Assembly (NCBI GenBank): GCA_021613535.1
Contig: CP075493.1
Span: 14,322,001-14,386,000, forward strand
Source of the DNA: Adineta vaga
Lineage: Eukaryota > Rotifera
Length of the DNA: 64,000 nucleotides
Direction of reading: 5' to 3'
Made by a program: the position numbers and the translations under genes. Below the pieces are notes generated by a model that saw only the letters and a program-made list of their open reading frames with translations, did no database searches and was not told where the DNA came from. This document shows, in pieces, positions 11,678-23,931 of this stretch (the stretch's first letter is position 1; each line of letters begins with the position of its first letter).

Positions 11678-12841
11678 TTGATGACAAGCAGCAGTTCTTT
11701 TGAACAGCGTTCATGCTGCGTTTGTCTTGCCGAATCAAGATCATCAATAAAAGACATCCGAGGAACAAACATCTGTGGCGGATGTGCAAAGCGTTTTTGT
11801 AACGGACATTACAAGAATCATCGAGCTGACATTGACAAACAGTTTCAGCACTTAGGTGAAGAACATGATCTACTCGCCGAGCAATTGAACCATATCACGT
11901 CCATCGATCCTATGACACTACCTTTAATGGAAGAAATCAATCGATGGGAAGTGGAAACCATCGATCAAGTACGACTAGCTGCCACATCTGCACGTCAGAA
12001 TATTGTTAAATTATTGCAACAAGATAACGATGTGATTAAAAATCAATTCAAAACTTTCACCAATGAGCTCAAAGAAAAAGAATCGAAATCGGAGTATGAT
12101 GAAATAGATATCGAAGAAATAAAAGCGAAACTCAGCGAATTAAAACAACAAATAGGAAATTTATCCGATGAAACGATTAAAATCGAATACCAGAAAATAG
12201 AGTGGGATACATTGATTTTGACTTATAAAATCATCAATTGTCCAACATTAGATAAGCCATTAATGCAATCACAACTCCATCAAGATGATACAAAGCAATA
12301 TTTTTCAGATACAACGCTCTTAACATCTGAACAGGAAATGATTTTGAATGAATTTTATGGAACACCGAATCAACAATGGAAACTATTGTACAAAGCAACA
12401 AGAGATGGATTTAAACCGAAAGATTTTCATCGTTGTTGTGATAAACGAGGGCCAACGATGACCATATATCGAGACGATACATCTCGCTATTTATTTGGAG
12501 GTTTCACAAGCATTAGTTGGACTAGTCCGTATTTACTTGATGCCGCACCTCGAGATTCGTCTGCATTTTTGTTTACTTTAAAAAATCCACATTCTTTAGC
12601 TCCAACTAAATTTCCTCTACGTAATTCTAGACTGGCAGGTGTGTTTCATCACAAAGACTATGGCCCGTCTTTCGGTTTTGCAGATGACTTTTCCGACATA
12701 TACTATACTCAAACGGAACAATGTTATGTTTATTTTCCAAGATCCTACGTAGACATAACACAGTCCAACTACACATATAAAATGTTCACTGGAACTAATC
12801 GTTTTAGTCTGTCCGATATTGAAGTATTTACATTACTATGA
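11678..12841 (+). CDS. B-box-like zinc finger, coiled coil and TLDc domain protein
   Basis: Single exon of 387 residues. Residues 13-50 hold a zinc-binding B-box-like module (CCVC, CGGC, CNGHYKNHR). Residues about 55-175 are a Glu/Lys/Gln-rich coiled coil. Residues about 215-387 are a TLDc domain: EMILNEFYG, WKLLYKATRDGF, FHRCCDKRGPTMTI, YLFGGFTSISW, and the end FSLSDIEVFTLL, where TLDc domains close with a similar strand. TLDc proteins of other animals are linked to oxidative-stress responses and V-ATPase regulation. The TRIM-like front end with a TLDc tail resembles TLDc-containing proteins found widely in rotifers (knowledge). Probably cytosolic. Complete at both ends. Confidence 0.85.
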   Translation: MMTSSSSFEQRSCCVCLAESRSSIKDIRGTNICGGCAKRFCNGHYKNHRADIDKQFQHLGEEHDLLAEQLNHITSIDPMTLPLMEEINRWEVETIDQVRLAATSARQNIVKLLQQDNDVIKNQFKTFTNELKEKESKSEYDEIDIEEIKAKLSELKQQIGNLSDETIKIEYQKIEWDTLILTYKIINCPTLDKPLMQSQLHQDDTKQYFSDTTLLTSEQEMILNEFYGTPNQQWKLLYKATRDGFKPKDFHRCCDKRGPTMTIYRDDTSRYLFGGFTSISWTSPYLLDAAPRDSSAFLFTLKNPHSLAPTKFPLRNSRLAGVFHHKDYGPSFGFADDFSDIYYTQTEQCYVYFPRSYVDITQSNYTYKMFTGTNRFSLSDIEVFTLL

Positions 12842-13802
12842 AATAGATGGATCAAACTATAATGACACTATTTACGCTCAGCTTTTCGAATTCATTTTAT
12901 TATTTCACATTTAGTTTTATTGACTAAAACGCGAAAATTTGTTTTTTTTAATAAAAGAATTTCATAAATAAAATGCTTACTGAATTGACAACTGAAATTT
13001 AAGAACGTTACGTTTGATATCTTGCTTCGATATCACACACATGTGTTTTCTCTTGCAATGTATTTTCAGTAAGATTTTGCAAATTCGTTAAATACAAAGA
13101 ATGATCGAGATCTGAATAGTTCAATTGTATCCATATCACCAGAAGAAATTACGTAAACAAATCATTATTTCGCGCATAGTAAGCGACTTATTTTTTCTTA
13201 TTCTATAGTATATTGATACATACTGTAAAGAAGAGTAGTTGCCCACGCAACTTGATATTTACCAAATCAAAGTGTACGAAAAGTCATTTCACTTTGTTAT
13301 TATAGCGATACTTATTTATATCAGGAAAGAAAAACAATCGCTGATATTTACACCAATTGGATAAAGAATTAATCATCTAACAGAACAGAACGAAGATGAA
13401 AAACAGTTTCCAATCAATAGATAGATAAACATATATTCTCTATCTTCATTCTCACGGAAATGAATCATTGATACAAAACATATATATATATATATTTATA
13501 TTGTTTAGATGACTCAGAGATAAATCTTTTCATATACTATAACTATTACATATGCATCTAATTCATTTGGTCAATAAAAGAACGTATGGGTTAAAAGAAT
13601 ATTCACACGCTCAAATGGTCAAGAAAAACTAGATGTCAGGAGGAGGGAGAGTAAGACTCTCATCAGAAAAAATTGAATACGAATAATGATCAAATTTTTA
13701 ATAATCATTGTTTATCGAGAATATACAGATTATAACTAAAATAAGTTTATAATAAATGAAGTCAAAATGTCCAGAGACAAGATAGTTGAAATAAAAATAA
13801 TA
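12842..13802. other. Intergenic region, AT-rich
   Basis: No gene seen. Contains a short (TA)n microsatellite around 13480-13497. Confidence 0.5.
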
Positions 13803-16800
13803 TTAAGCAAAAACATCGACACTATAACGATCAAGTGAAATTTCTTCCAGAATTTTACTCGCTTCTTCTTCATCAATTTGTTTCATTTCTGCAATGATCT
13901 TAATAAAACATGTTTTCACTGATGCACCTATTTTTCTAGCACTACCACATGTATAAAATCGTGCACCATTAGTATACAGTTTAGCAATCTCATTTCTATC
14001 TTCCCAAAGTAAATCTTGAACATATTTTTTATCATTAGGATGTTGACGAGAGAAAACATGTCGAATCTCTACGGCACCAAGTTTCGACCATTTATTCAAT
14101 TCATCTGAATACAAAAATTCTTCATGTGTTCGACATCCATAATAAAGAACCGTGCGTCCAATCTCTCTTCCACATACTAATTGAGCTGCTCTTTCTTGAA
14201 TAAATCCTCGAAATGGTGCTATTCCAGTTCCAGCAGCAATCATTACAATTGGTACTTTCGTATCTTCAGGTGGATGAAATCTAACATTACTTGCCCGAAC
14301 ACTACAACTGATTCGATCCGATGGTTTTAAATTTGAGAGATAATTTGAAGCAACACCATAGTATCGTCCAGATCCACTTAATGCTGGAGTATTAAGAACA
14401 TCAATTGTAAGTGTGACCGTACTAGAACTCCATAAAGGTGAAGATGAAATACTATATTGACGAATACGTAGTGCAGGAAGCATTCGAAGATATTGTGGAA
14501 ATGATAGTTCACATGACTGATATTGTTCAAGTATATCTAATATATTGATACGTTTACTAAGAATTTCATTTTCATAGGAATCTCCGATAAGATCTCTAAG
14601 ATTTATTTGTTCTTTTTCATTTTTACATAATTCGGCAAGAGTTTCAATTTGTTTCTTACTAATTGGTTGAGATAATTCAACATAACAATTTAATATATCA
14701 AATACACTAATTGGATAATTTGTTGGAAAGAATGTATCTGTTACAGAAACAATTTTCACGTACGTATCACCAGATAGACTAAATCGTTTAATAACTCGAG
14801 AAACAATTTCAATTGGATTTGTTGGTAAAACAGCAAGATAATCTCCAGTTCGATAAGTTTGTCCTTTGGGTAATTGAATTTCTAAATGTCGTTTCATAGG
14901 TGCAATATCATTAGCTTCAATTAAAATTTTATTCTGTAGAACAGTTCCAAAATCTGTTGTTTGTCCAAGATTTCTTGTTGGATTAACAATTTCAATTGAA
15001 AGTTTTTCATCACTAATCACATTTTGATCGCCAGTCTCTTTTCGCAATGCTCGAAACAGATGTTCTTTCCAAGTTTCAAATGCACCAAGAAAATCACCTG
15101 CAGCATCACCAGCACCACGTTCAATAATTCGTCTGCCACCAACAGTTTCAATCATTTGATCAATGTAAATCGGGATTTTTTGATACGTATCAATCCAATC
15201 ATGATGACCAGCTCCAAACACAGCATAATCAATGTTTAATGTAGGTTTAGATTCAAGATAAGTTACAAATTGTTTAGCATTTTCGCAAGGTTTACCTTCA
15301 TAAGAAGCAGTTATGATTATAATAGGTTGATCATTAGGAAGACGTTCGACAGCCGAATCCAGAGTAGTTACTGTCGCATTATAACCATAGAGAGGTGCTT
15401 CTGAAGCTAATGTATCTGCAAAAGATTGACAAGAACCAGAATTACTACCAAAAAGAATTGACATTGGTCGAAGATATTCTCTATTGACTTGTGCTTTGGT
15501 TTTTTCTGGTATTTTTTCTGATGATTTAATATTAGTATTAAGTATAGTTCCTACTTGTTGACGTGATCGAACTCGCATTTTGAATCCATCTGGTTTAACA
15601 GTTAATGTTTCTTTAATACGAAGATCATACGTTGGATCAACAAATTCAATATGAAAATGTTTAAGTATAAGTGCAAGAGCCAGAAGACTTTCTTGCCATG
15701 CAAATGGACGACCAATACAAGCTCTTTGACCATTACCAAATGGTTTCCATGAATTGGGTAGAAGCTTTTCGAATCCACCATTTAACATTCGTTCTGGAAG
15801 AAATTCTTCTGGTTTATCCCATACTGTTGGATCGCGATGTAATTGAGACAAAAGAACAAAGATCACATCGTTTTTGTGAACTAAATAACCGCCAGGCAGC
15901 ATAATATCATCTACTTTCGATTCTAAAGTAAATCCTGGTGCTGTCGGTTGTAAACGAAGTGTTTCCTTTAATATCGCATCAATATATTTTAATTTACTTA
16001 GTGTATCAACTGTAATTTCATTATACGAATCGACTTCTGCTTGTGCTTTTTGTAAAGCATGTGGATTTTTTAAAAGATAATAAATAGTAAATGAAAGAAG
16101 TCCAGATGTTGTTTCATGGCCAGCAATCAAAAAAGTAACCATTTGATAACGAATATTTTCATCAGATAATTGATAACCAGTTTCTGGATCTTTGCCATTT
16201 ATCATTCGATTGAGTAAATCATTCGCATCATTTGGATGTTCTCGTCTTTCCCTAACGATGTCATCACATATCTTATGGAGATATGCAATATCATCTGTGT
16301 AGCGGCGCGCAGTGTTTATCATCAGTAGATTTTGCAAAAAAAATCGTTCAGTACGTTTACCACTTTCAATAAGAACATTCACCATAGCATCAACAAAACG
16401 ATGCTTTCCTTGCTTATAGAAACTATTAAATCGATAATTAAAACTACATAAAGCAATTGTATCTAAAGTTAAGCGTGTTAAATTATCACAAACATCAATT
16501 TCTTCACCAGCAAATCGTTCCCATCGAAGAATCAGTTGTGAACAAATGTCCATCATAGCCGGAAACATATCTCGAATTGCTTGTGGTCCGAAAGCAGGCA
16601 TCAAAATTTTATGTGCAAGTTTCCAATTGATTTCTGACGAATATGCAGTAAAGAGTCCATCTCCAGCTACAGTTCTTAATTCCGCCAGGGCTTGACTGAT
16701 ATTTTTATCGAATTTTGATTCGTCACATACGAAATTGACTAATTCTTGACTAGATATGACCACAATATTTGTACTAAAAATAGCCACTCGATAAATATCA

Positions 16801-16910
16801 CCGTAAAGATTTTGCAGTCTTTTCAATGAGTCTATGCCATGATCAGGATCTAGCTCTTTTAGATTTCCAATCCAGAATATTTTTTGTGGCTGTGGAATTA
16901 ATTTGCTCAT
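13803..16910 (-). CDS. Self-sufficient cytochrome P450 / NADPH-P450 reductase fusion (CYP102/CYP505-like)
   Basis: One intronless frame of 1035 residues, close to the 1049 of P450 BM3. The N-terminal P450 has the I-helix FLIAGHETTSG (T267), the ExxR of helix K (KETLR), and the heme loop FGNGQRACIGRPFA with thiolate C398. A linker at about 455-475 leads to the reductase: flavodoxin-like FMN part (SILFGSNSGSCQSFAD), FAD part (RQYSISSSP) and NADPH part (MIAAGTGIAPFRGF), ending in DRYSVDVFA. Known relatives hydroxylate fatty acids in the cytosol at the expense of NADPH, with no separate reductase. There is no membrane anchor or signal. Animal microsomal P450s are anchored and unfused, so horizontal acquisition from bacteria or fungi is likely (inference). 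All key residues are present. Confidence 0.95.
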   Translation of the reverse strand: MSKLIPQPQKIFWIGNLKELDPDHGIDSLKRLQNLYGDIYRVAIFSTNIVVISSQELVNFVCDESKFDKNISQALAELRTVAGDGLFTAYSSEINWKLAHKILMPAFGPQAIRDMFPAMMDICSQLILRWERFAGEEIDVCDNLTRLTLDTIALCSFNYRFNSFYKQGKHRFVDAMVNVLIESGKRTERFFLQNLLMINTARRYTDDIAYLHKICDDIVRERREHPNDANDLLNRMINGKDPETGYQLSDENIRYQMVTFLIAGHETTSGLLSFTIYYLLKNPHALQKAQAEVDSYNEITVDTLSKLKYIDAILKETLRLQPTAPGFTLESKVDDIMLPGGYLVHKNDVIFVLLSQLHRDPTVWDKPEEFLPERMLNGGFEKLLPNSWKPFGNGQRACIGRPFAWQESLLALALILKHFHIEFVDPTYDLRIKETLTVKPDGFKMRVRSRQQVGTILNTNIKSSEKIPEKTKAQVNREYLRPMSILFGSNSGSCQSFADTLASEAPLYGYNATVTTLDSAVERLPNDQPIIIITASYEGKPCENAKQFVTYLESKPTLNIDYAVFGAGHHDWIDTYQKIPIYIDQMIETVGGRRIIERGAGDAAGDFLGAFETWKEHLFRALRKETGDQNVISDEKLSIEIVNPTRNLGQTTDFGTVLQNKILIEANDIAPMKRHLEIQLPKGQTYRTGDYLAVLPTNPIEIVSRVIKRFSLSGDTYVKIVSVTDTFFPTNYPISVFDILNCYVELSQPISKKQIETLAELCKNEKEQINLRDLIGDSYENEILSKRINILDILEQYQSCELSFPQYLRMLPALRIRQYSISSSPLWSSSTVTLTIDVLNTPALSGSGRYYGVASNYLSNLKPSDRISCSVRASNVRFHPPEDTKVPIVMIAAGTGIAPFRGFIQERAAQLVCGREIGRTVLYYGCRTHEEFLYSDELNKWSKLGAVEIRHVFSRQHPNDKKYVQDLLWEDRNEIAKLYTNGARFYTCGSARKIGASVKTCFIKIIAEMKQIDEEEASKILEEISLDRYSVDVFA

Positions 16911-17933
16911 AACGATTATTTATGTTATAAGAACTGAATCTAAATAAAAATAAATAAATAAACAACGCAATCCTTATGCATACTACTTTATCAAAGGTAC
17001 AGTTCATCGATAGAATCACTCTTGGCGAAACTAGAACAATCATTTCTCCTTGGTCATAAAAAAATCTGATCGACCAGCATAGAAATAAAGATTTTTCTAA
17101 TTGAATAGAGTGTCTGACATACTTTATGCTAACTCATTTTCATGTATTTACAAGATTATTCAAGTTTAAAGTAGAATTCTGCAGATATTCTTCAAACACA
17201 ACTTACTTGATATTGTATTGATCAAAGATTTGTTAATAATAATATTGTTTTTCGTTGTTTTATCAGATAGAATGAATTTCAGTACTTTTTCATTCTGTTT
17301 GTGCATCTTATATACAACATCTTAGTACGAAAAGTTCGTGCACAGTCTACGTGCACAGAATACGTACGCGGCGTACGTGCACAGCGAAGGCAACCAATAG
17401 CAGTTATTTTTCTTTTTCTTTTTCTTTTCTGTAAAAGTTATCTCAATCGACAACAAACACGTATAATAGGAAAAAGTACATTTATCAGTATCTATATACG
17501 GGCAAACATGATACGAAGATGAATAATAATTTAGGTGAATTTGAATGAATTGTCAAATATACTCTAAGATAGCAGGCTATAACGGTGAGCCTTACTGCAA
17601 ACTGGTTTTTCTTTCTTCATTTCTTCTAATCTGTCTCAATATATTATTGAAGGATGTTCCATGAATTTTCTACTTTAATTTACTTAGATTTCAGTCTTAC
17701 AGAATATTCTCGAAATCTGCATAGTGACTCACTAAATCGTCGTAGATTTTATATTCACACACAGAACAGCAAAGAAATGATGATAGCCATCAACATGGTT
17801 CTTTTTCTTATTTGTCGTCGGTAAACACAGAAAAATAAAGGTCACATTTTTGTATGAATTAAAGTATGCAATTTCTTTTATCGTTTTCGTATTACACTTG
17901 TAAAATAATTATTATTTTATTTTTGAAGAAAAA
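16911..17933. other. Intergenic region with short CG-rich repeat
   Basis: No gene seen. Around 17335-17385 three copies of CGTGCACAG lie near a partial palindrome (cgtacgcggcgtacg), an unusually CpG-rich patch in AT-rich DNA. The rest is AT-rich without signal. Confidence 0.5.
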
Positions 17934-19797
17934 ATGGATGTTCACAACTCTGTTAGCAAAAGTCAAAAGACTAACATAATTGTTATGGCAGGAAACGATG
18001 AGACACTACAAAATCTTCTCTCTATTATTCAAAAGTCGACAAATTCTGGAGAATTAGCTGATTTAACAAGACATGTTGTAAGTGCTTTAAATCTACATCT
18101 ATATGAAAATCATGACATAATCATATTTTTTCAGATCATTGAATCTAATGAAAATGAAACAAAAGTATCATGTATACGTCGTAAAGCTGATCTGACTTGT
18201 ATGATATGTGAAGATAAATGTTCTGGATACAATTTCAAAGTAATTTCCTGTGGTTCATGTAAATCTTTCTTTCAACGAAATGCATCTAATAATGTGGTAA
18301 ATCGTTAGTGCTCTCGTGTGCCTTCCAGTTTTAAACTTCATGATTTTAATATCTCCTCTTTGTAGAACGATCTAAAATGTTTAACTAATACTAACAAATG
18401 TAATATAAAATTTACAAATAGACGTCGTATATGTAGACGTTGTCGACTAGAAAAATGTCTGACAGTCGGTAAGCGTGTATTTCAGTTATGATTGAAAGAT
18501 AGGACAAATAAAAATGCATCTTTTCCTGTATTTCATAGGTATGAAATGGAATTCTTCTGCGAACGAAGAAAAGTTAAACAAACAACGGCAGCTAGAGGAA
18601 AACAGACGATCAACGAAGAATGTATCTACTACTCTTACGCAGACAAGTTTTACAGATGTATCTCCTCAGGAGAATGAATATCTAATGGACGAATCAATAA
18701 CAGTATTGGAGTCGCAAAACGTGAGCATTTCTTACGACATACTCTAGATTTGTTTTAGAGCTGTTCCGACTGCAGAAGAAAAGTCTGAAAAGTGTATTAT
18801 CATCTATCCGACTTTTTTTCAAACGAACAAAATACGTTTTCATAAATCTGCACAGATGTATCTTTGAGCAGAAATACTACCTCGGAAAACTTTTATTTAA
18901 ACACTAAAAAAAAGATTCGAATTTTCTTTGTATTATCTATATTTATTATTTAAGAATTCCACTACGGACCAACTTCAGATTGCTCAGGTGTTTACTGATC
19001 AACAAGCCATGTTACCTATACAAAGTCTTTTTCTTACTCATGACGATTACGATCGTATCAACTTAGTCAAGTTTTCCAATGAGAAGGCTTTTCGACTCAC
19101 AACAGGCAAACGTGATGTATCTGCTTTCGATCAGATAATCGATCAACGTTCAGCTTTGCTCTATTCAATGTCCGTTTCTTATGATATGGGTATACAACTG
19201 ATGACTTTTATTCGAAATATTCCTGAGTTCGAATCACTTCATGAGCATGATCGTTTTATCTTATTTAAATACAATTCTCCTTTAGTATTCTTTATGCATT
19301 TATGTTTGAATTATGATGCAAATAGAGATCTGGTATTTGATCCAGAAGTAGAAAGTGAAGAATATGCTGCCGCATGCAAACAACTGACATCGTTTTGCTA
19401 TGGGGAACAATTATATTTACAATTCTATCAACTGTTGCGTTCGATCAAGAAGATTGCTGACAATGATCCAATTATTATGCAGCTAATGACGATTATCTTG
19501 ATGTTTACCAGAAGTGTCTCCGATGAAGATATTCTAGCGTCCCAAGAGTTAATCCTTAAGAACAGTAAACAGGTATTTGAGGCACAATCGATCTATACGG
19601 ACCTACTATTTCGCTATATGATGGAAAAATATACGATCTATCAACAAGTAGTACGTCAATATTCGCAACTAATACAGAAGACGATTCAAATGCAAATGTT
19701 AGCACAAAATTACCAAAAGTTTTTACAGGAACAATTGGTTTCCACAAGAGACGAAGAAATTAATCCTATTATGAAGTCAATCTTACGTTTGCATTGA
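17934..19797 (+). CDS. Nuclear hormone receptor, five exons
   Basis: I read join(17934..18077, 18135..18296, 18366..18468, 18539..18720, 18955..19797), 477 residues; every junction is GT..AG and all phases agree. Exons 2-4 encode a DNA-binding domain. Finger 1 is C-x2-C-x13-C-x2-C (TCMICEDKC, then SCGSCKSFFQRN with P-box CGSCKS). Finger 2 ends CRRCRLEKCLTVGM. Finger 2 has spacers of 6 and 10 residues where 5 and 9 are usual. A Gln/Ser-rich hinge follows. Exon 5 encodes a ligand-binding domain with the helix 3-5 signature region IPEFESLHEHDRFILFKYN and a C-terminal helical tail. Expected role: ligand-dependent or orphan transcription factor in the nucleus. The subfamily cannot be assigned by eye. 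Confidence 0.88.
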
Positions 19798-20554
19798 CAG
19801 CCATTCAAAATCAGCAGTTTCTACACTTAATTTCTGTATTTTTTATGAAATTTCTACGTATAAACTATGTTTGCAAAGGTTAACGTAGGTTGTGAGAGTG
19901 AATGAATTCTAGTTAATTTACAATGCGTTCGATCTTCACTTAAGGGATCCATGATGAATCAATCTAACGCATATTTTAATGCCTTTTGATTCAACAGATA
20001 CTTTTAAAGCATTGACTATTTTGTCATGTATTCACTCATATATTGATTAAAATAATACTATTGAAGGACTAACAACATTCATTATGGTTTCTATGGTGGT
20101 TCAGTCATTATTTGTCGATTGATTGCTTTATCTATAATCAAAAGAATATGTCGCACAAATCGAAGAATCACTTCGATAACAAACTAATCTTTTCTTTTCT
20201 TAGTTAGATAGATTCTTTGGAAATAAGTTCTATATAATTTATTATACTTAATGCGTTTGTAGTCTTTCTATCTTTGTATGAAATACAAAAAATGTTTTAT
20301 TTTAAAATTTAATTACTAACTTGAAAGTCACTATCGGTCTAGAATCCGATTCACACTCCACATATTCTCATCCTCATGCTCGTAAGATGATCACTAGCGC
20401 CTATTATCTTTGAATTTGGATATAATTTTATTGGTCGTCATTATTCTTTGTTTCTGTCGTCCTTTCTTCTCGACCATCGATATAACTGAAGTAAAGTGTC
20501 TATCGAAAGACTGCGTGTATGTAGTTTTTTGTATTCTTTCAGATAATTTGGTAG
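19798..20554. other. Intergenic region, no gene seen
   Basis: AT-rich with stops in all frames. It holds the 3' flank of the nuclear receptor and the 5' flank of the exchanger gene. Confidence 0.5.
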
Positions 20555-23500
20555 ATGAATTTAACAGTGCATAATCAGTATGAAAGTGAATCAAAAACGA
20601 GTACAGTTATATTATTTCTTTCATTTTCTGTATTATCATCATGTATATGTAAAATTATCTTTTCCAAATTTTTAAAAAACAAAATCCCACTCCCATTTAC
20701 AGTTGCTGTTCTTCTACTTGGCTTTCTCATTGATATTATTGCAACACAAGTGAATTCTATCAATAATAATTTTCTACATGGTGAACTACAATTAAGTCAA
20801 ATAAATCCTCATTTAATGTATTATATTTTTCTTCCATTATTAATATTTGATTCATCATTTAATGGTCATTTTCATGTTATTAAACAACAGTTAATTCCAG
20901 CTATTCTCCTAGCTGGTCCTGGTGTATTGATTTCAACAGGAATCATTGCAGTATGTGGAATTTATATCTTTTCATACAATTGGTCATGGTTAACAGGTCT
21001 TATGTTTGGAAGTATTTTAAGTGCAACAGATCCAATTGCTGTTGTCGCTTTATTACATGATTCTGGTGCAAGTAAATCATTAGCTTCATTAATTGATTCA
21101 GAATCTTTATTAAATGATGGTTCTGCATTTGTGATATTTATTATATTTCATGATATTATCGTCAATGGAAATCATAGTGCAAGAAAAATTCTCGTTGATA
21201 TCGTAAAATATAGTATTGGTAAATAAGATAAACTATGTTGATTAGAAAATCTATATAAATATGACTTTAGGTGGTCCGGTATTTGGTTTAATTTGTGGAA
21301 TAATAAGTGTTTTTATACTCAATCGAATTAATAATGAACTTGAAATTGAAATAACATTTACATTTGGTCTTGCTTATCTTATATTTTATGTTTCGGATGT
21401 TGAATTAGGTGTATCAGCTGTACTCACTCTTGTTACAATGGGTTTATATATGAGTAAATATAAATATTGTATAAGTAGTAATGTTCAACCTGCTATGGCA
21501 AGTGCTTGGAGAATAGCAACTTATTTCATTAATATTCTTATATTTACTGTTACGGGAATTATTTTAGCAAGATCATTTATTGGTACAGCGACGAATATTT
21601 CTGCTAAAGATTTTGGATTTTCAATTATTCTCTACATTATGATTCATATTGGTCGAATCGTGACAATTGTTATCTTATACCCATTAATAAAATGTTCGGG
21701 TGTATGTTTATCATGGAAAGATTGTATTGTTTTAATTTGGAGTGGTTTACGTGGTAGTATGTCACTTATATTAGTCTTAATTGTTAGTTTAGATACAAAA
21801 ATTGATATTATAACACGTCATCGTTTTCTCTTTCATATATCAATGATTGTATTACTTACTTTAATTATTAATGGAACAAGTAGTAAATATTTAGTACGAA
21901 TCCTAGGTTTACATCATGGTAATTCTCTTGTATAGATAGATTTTCTCAATAAATTCTAGTATAAATTTCTTTTCAAGGTACAAAAGAAAGTGAAATTGTT
22001 CTTTTACAAGCACTTGAACATGTCCGACGACAAACTTCATGGAAATTATTAAAAATGAAAGAAGATGAAAAATTTACTGATGTCGATTGGAGAAATCTAA
22101 ATGAATATTTACCCGATAAATTATTAGAAGAATTAGATGAAGAAAATAATACAAATTATCATCGACAATTATCAACAACAACAACAGCAGCTAATGATAC
22201 TTCTTTCATATATAATCAACAATCTTTTCATCGAGATATTCCTGAATTACCCACAAGTTCAAACTTAATCGTACCGATCATTGATATTGTTTATTCTTCC
22301 GATAATCGACATGAGGAAAATATTCGAAATGAATTGATCATACGTTTTCTAACTGCTATGTCAATTGATTATGAAAAACAATGGTATCTCGGAATGATTC
22401 GTCGAAAGACACTTAATATTCTAATTAAATCAGTTGAACAAGCTAAACAAAAATGTTCACTTGGACTTCATTGGAAATTGATTCTCGAAAATTTTCGATT
22501 AACATTCTTTCTTCAATATTTAATTCATTTCGATTATTTTCATTTAATTAATCAATGGACAAATCAATTATTTTTCAATCATATTTTTCAAACAATTGAA
22601 TTAACTTTAAGTAAATTATAAAGTTTATAGAACAATCCTATCATTTATACACATATATCTTCTTTTGTATAGGTTTTCATGCGGCAAAAACTCGTTTGGA
22701 TAATATTCGATTACAATTTCCTGAACTATGTAATCTAAATGAACGAATTATGAGTGAAGTATGTGAAGAAGTGAAAATGTATCAATTAAATGCCATGTAT
22801 ATTCTTTTGGATTTAAAACAATCATATCGTTTATGTTGGATTATTCAAATGACAAGACGATGTGCACAAATGCTTTTAAAATATGAATCAATTACAATAA
22901 TTCAATTGTATGAAACTGGAATACTTGCCGAAAATGAATATTCACATATATTAGAATTGATTGAAAAGAAATTGTTTAATCTTGAATATGGAAATATTCA
23001 AATGTTTGGAAATCGAAAGAAAATATTAGAAAAACCATTGGATTTATTATCTTATTTTCAAGAACTTTCTTTGATAGAAAAACTTCAATGGGAAATACGG
23101 TTAAAATCAGGACATCGTTGGTTTCAACCGGGAACGAATCTATTAGAAAAAAATCAACGAGTTACATGTGCTTATTGGATTATTCGTGGAATTGTTCAAT
23201 GTCAAGATAAAACAATGACTACATATTATAAATGTGGAGATATTATAGGAATTGATGCATTATTTAATGACAAATCTTTAGCTTATGATACTTATCATGC
23301 AAATAGTGGACTTGTAGAAACATATTTAATTGATTCAGTTATATTACATGATTTATTATCCGATGAAAAACTATCTCGTTTAATTTATGATGAAATAGCA
23401 GTTCATACGATGATGAATCATTTTCGAAAATCAATTAATTTAACTCATTCACAATTCAAAATGTTATTAAATGAAAAATCGAAATTTTATAAGAAGAAAT

Positions 23501-23931
23501 CAGATCTTTTCATTGAACTTCAATTAAATCAACGAGTATTTCTCTTATCTGGAACAATTAATCGTTATTTAAATAATAAACAACAGATAACATATAATTC
23601 CATAGATTTAATTCTAATAGATTCTCCAACAATCTATAAATTAAATCCATCGAGTATTATTTATACATGGACATATGATGATGAAAGATATTATTTAAAT
23701 TTAAAAAAATCTCAAATTCATTGTTTAACCAATGATAATAAAGATATGAATTCTACTGAACCATTTTATCCACTCTATTCAGGTGATTCAATTGAATTTA
23801 CTCCACGACGACATTCATCATCAATAACACGTCCAATTGAAAATATCAATAATTTGCAATTTATTCCAACAGAAATCGATGCTAATGATGAACATGATAT
23901 TCCACAGGAATTTTCTTCATTTATAAAATGA
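20555..23931 (+). CDS. SOS1/SLC9C-like Na+/H+ exchanger with degenerate cyclic-nucleotide-binding domain, four exons
   Basis: Exons join(20555..21218, 21271..21918, 21978..22610, 22673..23931) give 1067 residues; the introns are 52, 59 and 62 nt and all phase 1. The first about 430 residues are a multi-pass CPA1 antiporter. The core motif SATDPIAVVALL is followed by the ND motif SLLNDGSAFVIF, then WSGLRGSMSLIL near the last helices. The cytosolic part (about 430-720) is helical and has no four-helix voltage sensor. A cNMP-binding fold follows at about 740-860 (ending GDIIGIDALF), but the phosphate-binding Arg is missing. Such exchangers swap H+ for Na+ at the plasma membrane. The order NHE-helical-CNBD is that of plant/protist SOS1 rather than the sperm SLC9C layout with its voltage sensor. 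Confidence 0.85.
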
